From positions 3,410,001 to 3,474,000 of the forward strand of contig NZ_CP045652.1 in the NCBI RefSeq assembly GCF_009557615.1: DNA of 64,000 bases, in the 5' to 3' direction. Positions 60,429-64,000 of this stretch are shown here, in pieces. The notes under the pieces were generated by a model. The model saw only the letters and a program-made list of their open reading frames with translations. It had not been told where the DNA came from and made no database searches. The position numbers and the translations under genes are program-made. Source of the DNA: Sphingobacteruim zhuxiongii (lineage in GTDB: Bacteria; Bacteroidota; Bacteroidia; Sphingobacteriales; Sphingobacteriaceae). Position 1 is the first letter of the stretch. Each line of letters opens with the position of its first letter.

Positions 60429-62057
60429 TTAAGCAGTAAGTCTATATTTTGTGGTTTTAACGCTCCTGACTCCAATTTTTATCGTATATAGTGTTTTATC
60501 GCTATAACCATTTCGAAACAAGACATCGTTTGCCCACTTTTTTGCCCATTTTCTGAGGTTATGAGCAATGGCCATCAAACCGAACTCTACAGCGACTTTC
60601 TCCAGTCCTTTCATCGTGAACCGGGTAAACTTGTTGTTGCTTTTCATCTGACCGAAAACAGCTTCCACTTCTATGGGTCGCTTGCTTCGATGGTACATTC
60701 CCTCTTCTGATAGCAGTCTTTTTCGGGCTTTAGCCTTGAGCTGATCAAGCCTGTGGTTCACTTCAATAATACGATTGCCTTTTGCTTTATGGCACCCACT
60801 GCGCATTGGGCAGCCTTCGCATCGCTGAGCCTGATAACAGCTTACCCGGGCAGTATATCCATTGGTACTAACTCTGGTTGCATGACCGATATAGCTGAGC
60901 TTCTGTCCGGCCGGACATACATAATAGTCATCTTGCTGGTTGTAATACAGATTCTGTACCGAGAAAGGATCCTGTTTATGCTTGCGCTTCTGTTCCACAT
61001 GAAAGTAATTGTACTTGACAAAGGCAGTTATGCCCTGTTTTTCCATCAATTCATAGTTCTGTTCACTACCATAACCGGCGTCTGCTACAAGCTGTTCGCT
61101 TTGTTTTCCGTAATGGGACTCAAAGCCTTCCAAATGTTCCGGCAGGGTTGTGGTGTCGGCAGTTGTTTGATGGATGCTGTAATGGGTGATGAACTGATCT
61201 TCGGTGCTGATTTGGGTATTATAGGCTGGCTTAAGCTGGCCATTCTTCATGTGGTCCTCTTTCATCCGCATAAACACAGCATCGGTATCGGTCTTGCTAT
61301 AACTATTGCGATCTCCCAGTACTTCCAGTTGCTCTTCATATTTCTCTAGTCGAGGCAAATAGTCCTCTTCAAGTTTCTTAAGCTGCTTATCAGTAGATTT
61401 ATTGGCTCCTTTGAACTTGGCATTGATCGCTTCGATCTTTTCCTTCAACCGACTGCTATCAATGGCCTTGCTAACTTCTTGATGCCCTAATGAAGATTGG
61501 TCTTGGGCGATCTGAGCCTCGATTTCCGAAAGAACCGAAGCAATGTTTGCTTCTAGCTTTACCTTATTCTTCTCGACCGATTTCTTCCAAACGAACGTAT
61601 AACGACCAGCGACCGACTCGATCTTGGTGCCATCAACATATTGAACTTTCAGGCTAACATACTCCATATCATGCAGCATACGAACGATACTTGCAAACAG
61701 CTCTTGTATCTGTCCTTTAAGACGCTTTCCTCTGAAATAATTGATCGTACGATAATCAGGTGTGCTATTGCCCGAAAGCCACATGAAATGGATATTCTCT
61801 TGTAAGGCGCGCTCAATTTTTCGGCAAGAATAGATATTGCTTAAATAGGCGTAGAACAGCACCTTAATGAGCATTCTAGGGTGAAAACTAGTGGTGCCTC
61901 CGCCTTTATACTGACGGATAATATGATCTAGATCCAACTGATCAACAACCTGACTCACCAACCGAACCGGATGGTTCATTGGAATACGATCTAAAATATT
62001 CTCAGGAAATAGACTCGGACTATTGGATGGAAGCGCTTTGAATTGTATGTTTGCCAT
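60429..62057 (-). CDS. IS1182-family transposase
   Basis: DDE transposase of about 542 residues and intact. The N-terminal domain has N-H-P-V-R-L-V and F-H-P-R-M-L-I-K-V-L-F-Y-A-Y. Catalytic residues are Asp142 in Y-V-D-G-T-K-I-E, Asp326 in V-A-D-A-G-Y-G and Glu465 in I-E-V-E-A-V-F-G-Q-M-K. A long coiled segment of about 100 residues lies between the first two. A Cys cluster (C-P-A-G; C-Y-Q-A-Q-R-C-E-G-C-P-M-R-S-G-C) precedes the final Glu and may bind zinc. The ATG at 62057 is preferred to one 15 codons upstream. A 198-residue ORF on the other strand (60753-61349) is a shadow. Confidence 0.93.
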   Translation of the reverse strand: MANIQFKALPSNSPSLFPENILDRIPMNHPVRLVSQVVDQLDLDHIIRQYKGGGTTSFHPRMLIKVLFYAYLSNIYSCRKIERALQENIHFMWLSGNSTPDYRTINYFRGKRLKGQIQELFASIVRMLHDMEYVSLKVQYVDGTKIESVAGRYTFVWKKSVEKNKVKLEANIASVLSEIEAQIAQDQSSLGHQEVSKAIDSSRLKEKIEAINAKFKGANKSTDKQLKKLEEDYLPRLEKYEEQLEVLGDRNSYSKTDTDAVFMRMKEDHMKNGQLKPAYNTQISTEDQFITHYSIHQTTADTTTLPEHLEGFESHYGKQSEQLVADAGYGSEQNYELMEKQGITAFVKYNYFHVEQKRKHKQDPFSVQNLYYNQQDDYYVCPAGQKLSYIGHATRVSTNGYTARVSCYQAQRCEGCPMRSGCHKAKGNRIIEVNHRLDQLKAKARKRLLSEEGMYHRSKRPIEVEAVFGQMKSNNKFTRFTMKGLEKVAVEFGLMAIAHNLRKWAKKWANDVLFRNGYSDKTLYTIKIGVRSVKTTKYRLTA

Positions 62058-62075
62058 ATTGTTTTTTTGGGTGCA

Positions 62076-62098
62076 CCTTAAGATACAAAATCTTAAGG
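62076..62098. repeat. Inverted repeat upstream of the transposase
   Basis: A 9-bp perfect stem CCTTAAGAT/ATCTTAAGG around ACAAA, 19 nt before the transposase ATG. It could sequester the start region in transcripts entering from outside the element. Confidence 0.6.
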
Positions 62099-62100
62099 AC

Positions 62101-62141
62101 AAAAAAACAGAAAAACCCCGCCATTTTTTAATGACGGGGTT
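62101..62141 (-). terminator. Terminator inside the right end of the IS element
   Basis: On the minus strand a 12-bp stem (AACCCCGTCATT/AATGGCGGGGTT, one G-T pair) is followed by a long T run. It lies between the IS end and the transposase gene and would stop gldB transcripts from entering the transposase. Confidence 0.85.
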
Positions 62142-62201
62142 CTTTCTTTAAGAGACCTTTTTAGACAGCCCCTTTATTATTTTGAGTACAGTGTCTGTAT
62201 T

Positions 62202-63236
62202 TTAATTCCCTTTAAACTTGGAATCCTCCAAAATTTCTTGTGCGTTTTCTGCTTTCAATAAATCTGTCAGCGTTTTCTCAGGATGTTTTTCCATATACTT
62301 CCTTACTATCTGCCAACCGATGAAGGTTCCTAACTTTGGTGCAGACTCATTATTCCCACCTAGCTCTGGCGTAAAAGGTGCTTCTGTAAAATATTTCTGC
62401 GTCCTTAAATAATCCGTACTATACAATAAATCTTCCTCCAAAAACCATTGCCAAACATCCCTTTGATACTGTTCTGCCCAGGCTAATTGAGCGCTGGTAT
62501 AGCCTATTTTAAGTGAATCTTGGCAGTCCGTTAATTGATCCATCGCATAAAGTACTTTTCCATGATAGACCATTTGTTGCAGTGTATTTACATCCGCGTC
62601 TTTAATTGGATAAAGTTCTTCTCTAATGACCGCTTCGATAACACGGGGAGTAATATTCTCAGGAGTAAAGCGACGTGAAACGTACAAAGGAATAGATCCT
62701 ATTAATGCCGGATAGAATGGTGAGTTGGTCCCTAAGAACATATCAAGCCCAATACCAATATACTTCTCGCCAATCGGCACTTGCACTTCAAACCCAGAGA
62801 AAAAAGAGATTAGTCTCGGAACCTCATAATTTGGAAAGTAATACTTAATATAACTGAAAGCCGCACTCAGCTCGGCTTCTTGTTTTTTCATATCTGGGTA
62901 TTTTTTCGCTACCGCTGCTGCCAAATCCACAAAGTCTTTTTTCTTAATTACTTCGCTCAAAACTTCGTTAAGATAGATTGAATCTCGAGGATCACTAACC
63001 TTTAACATAAACTGCATGTAATCGGAATAAAACGGATTATACTGTTGTTGCCAGCTCTTGTTTTTAGATTGAATATCTTCAGGCTTCAATTCTGCAATTG
63101 CACGATCGAATCGTTCAATTTTAATATCGACCGGTACCGAAGAAACATCAGGCTTCCCCTTTTTTGATTGACAGGAAATAAATAAGAAAGACAGAAACAG
63201 AAATAAAAATAGCTTGTTAATAGTAGGACTCATCAA
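62202..63236 (-). CDS. gldB: Gliding motility lipoprotein GldB
   Basis: Lipoprotein of 344 residues with a signal peptide ending L-F-I-S-C (Cys22). The mature part matches GldB, an envelope lipoprotein needed for gliding in Flavobacterium but conserved in non-gliding Bacteroidota. Recognisable segments are I-K-I-E-R-F-D near 39-45, Y-F-P-N-Y near 132-136, I-G-I-G-L-D-M-F-L-G near 161-170 and a G-W-Q-I-V-R near 308-313. nadE is divergent, 56 nt away; the gldB-nadE adjacency is recurrent in the phylum as I recall it. The IS element lies downstream. Confidence 0.88.
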   Translation of the reverse strand: MMSPTINKLFLFLFLSFLFISCQSKKGKPDVSSVPVDIKIERFDRAIAELKPEDIQSKNKSWQQQYNPFYSDYMQFMLKVSDPRDSIYLNEVLSEVIKKKDFVDLAAAVAKKYPDMKKQEAELSAAFSYIKYYFPNYEVPRLISFFSGFEVQVPIGEKYIGIGLDMFLGTNSPFYPALIGSIPLYVSRRFTPENITPRVIEAVIREELYPIKDADVNTLQQMVYHGKVLYAMDQLTDCQDSLKIGYTSAQLAWAEQYQRDVWQWFLEEDLLYSTDYLRTQKYFTEAPFTPELGGNNESAPKLGTFIGWQIVRKYMEKHPEKTLTDLLKAENAQEILEDSKFKGN

Positions 63237-63292
63237 AGTATACGCTAGTGATAGACAAAATTAATTAGTAAATTTACAATAAATTCAGGCAC

Positions 63293-64000
63293 ATGAAAAT
63301 TGCTTTATCACAACTCAACTACCACATCGGAAATTTTGAACAAAACAACCATAAAATAATTCAAGCTATCCAAGTAGCGAAAGCATCTGGAGCAGAATTA
63401 ATTGTCTTTGCAGAGTTGGCAATTGGTGGATATCCCGCCAAAGATTTACTTCGAAATTCATCATTTTTAGATCAGTGTGAACAGAGCGTTCGCGAGATTG
63501 CTCAGGCATGCCAGGGAATTGGATGCATTATTGGCGCACCTGTACGAAATAAAGATGCTGAAGGGAAAGCTCTATATAACACCGCACTTCTTTTAGAAAA
63601 TGGTGAGGTAAAACATACCGTTAAGAAAAGTTTGCTTCCGGACTATGACGTCTTCGATGAATACCGTTACTTCGAGCCCAATAAACACGTGAACTGTATT
63701 CAATTTCACGGCAAGACGATTGCCCTAACCATTTGCGAAGACCTATGGGATGATGACGGACCAAACTCCTACGTAGGTGATATCATGCTTGAATTAGCGA
63801 AAGAGCAACCAGATTTAATTATAAATATAGCGGCATCTCCATTTTCGTATACGCACTTTGAGAGCAGAAAAAATGTATTGAGCCGTAATGTAATTAAAAC
63901 CAACGCCCCATTGATTTATGTAAATCAAGTTGGAGCCCATACTGACATTATTTTTGATGGAAGATCCCTTGCATTTAATAAAAAGGCTGAAATTATCGGA
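63293..64000 (+). CDS. nadE: NAD+ synthase, glutamine-hydrolysing (3'-truncated by window edge)
   Basis: Amidates deamido-NAD to NAD+ using ammonia released from glutamine. The 236 visible residues are the N-terminal nitrilase-type glutaminase domain. Its triad is Glu41 (A-E-L-A-I-G-G-Y), Lys112 (K-K-S-L-L-P-D-Y) and Cys148 (I-C-E-D-L-W). The C-terminal ATP-dependent synthetase domain lies beyond the right edge. The full family length is about 540-560, so roughly 300 residues are missing. The ATG at 63293 fits the family start. Confidence 0.93.
   Translation, partial: MKIALSQLNYHIGNFEQNNHKIIQAIQVAKASGAELIVFAELAIGGYPAKDLLRNSSFLDQCEQSVREIAQACQGIGCIIGAPVRNKDAEGKALYNTALLLENGEVKHTVKKSLLPDYDVFDEYRYFEPNKHVNCIQFHGKTIALTICEDLWDDDGPNSYVGDIMLELAKEQPDLIINIAASPFSYTHFESRKNVLSRNVIKTNAPLIYVNQVGAHTDIIFDGRSLAFNKKAEIIG

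Larger units (their letters stand above)
60348..62180 (-). mobile_element. IS1182-family insertion sequence, complete
   Basis: About 1.8-kb element with one transposase gene and inverted ends. Both ends read TGTCTAAAAAGG (60361-60372; complement at 62156-62167). Outward of this the two sides also match over ATAATAAAG (60348-60356; complement at 62172-62180) with a 4-nt variable gap between, giving a 25-nt match with about three mismatches. Either the terminal repeats are 25 nt, or the element entered an A+T-rich palindrome. The exact boundary is therefore uncertain by about 13 nt each side. It lies between the FKBP and gldB genes and breaks neither. Confidence 0.85.

Noticed and set aside
60753..61349. 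198-residue plus-strand ORF opposite the transposase
   Set aside because: It lies wholly inside the intact transposase gene, has a hydrophobic low-complexity translation and no family motif. It is a shadow frame.
1..64000. CRISPR array, prophage, defence island or biosynthetic gene cluster
   Set aside because: No regularly spaced repeats, no phage structural or integrase genes, no restriction, toxin-antitoxin or other defence genes, and no NRPS/PKS-like genes were seen in the window.

Overview
The window is a contiguous stretch of an A+T-rich chromosome from the phylum Bacteroidota, most likely family Sphingobacteriaceae (Sphingobacterium/Pedobacter-like). The lineage call rests on GldB- and GldJ-type lipoproteins, the long ~670-residue form of IspG, DUF4254 next to a GT9 glycosyltransferase, a CxxxY-type CcmE beside CcmF, and repeated Bacteroidota -7 promoter boxes (TAnnTTTG or TAnnTTCG). 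Both ends are cut inside genes: parE on the left and nadE on the right. I see no tRNA, rRNA, CRISPR array or prophage.

Layout. 0-10.4 kb: parE (partial), purU, a large uncharacterised Cys-rich protein, an RlmI-like methyltransferase, an MlaFE-type lipid ABC transporter, a LiaF-like membrane protein and ispG. 10.4-19.1 kb: a META-domain lipoprotein, then the membrane-arm half of complex I, nuoHIJKLMN, as a tight operon without nuoA-G. 19.1-29.6 kb: a surface-polysaccharide region, with DUF4254-GT9-GT4-GT4 rightward facing GT2-GT2-GT4-GT4-GT2-lipoprotein leftward. 29.8-36 kb: sixA, a DUF255 protein, an SlyD-type FKBP, mnmD, a dicarboxylate/amino-acid symporter and a GT90 enzyme. 36.2-41.7 kb: ccmE, ccmF, a DUF2520 protein and a membrane-anchored glutamate-synthase-like flavoprotein. 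41.7-54 kb: a MarR regulator, a small membrane protein, an omega-amidase-like nitrilase, a polyprenyl synthase, a GT4, a DUF59 protein, uvrC, a class A PBP, an MFS exporter, ispF and gldJ. 54-60.3 kb: a single-domain starch-synthase-like protein, panC and panD, then a His-rich small protein, a TonB receptor with CxxC in its plug, a thioredoxin-fold protein and an FKBP lipoprotein. 60.3-62.2 kb: a complete IS1182-family element. 62.2-64 kb: gldB and the start of nadE.

How it fits together. Most genes are housekeeping: topology, DNA repair, isoprenoid, pantothenate and NAD synthesis, respiration, cytochrome c maturation and envelope building. The accessory parts are the glycosyltransferase region, the TonB/His-rich locus (possibly metal-related) and the insertion sequence. 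No defence system or secondary-metabolite cluster is visible.

Points most worth a second look: the 596-residue uncharacterised protein; the CxxxY CcmE; the truncated-looking nuo operon; a perfect 14-bp hairpin inside the DUF2520 gene; -7 boxes lying only 3-7 nt before start codons, which suggests leaderless mRNAs and shows that several longest-ORF starts are wrong; and the matched flanks and own terminator of the IS1182 element.
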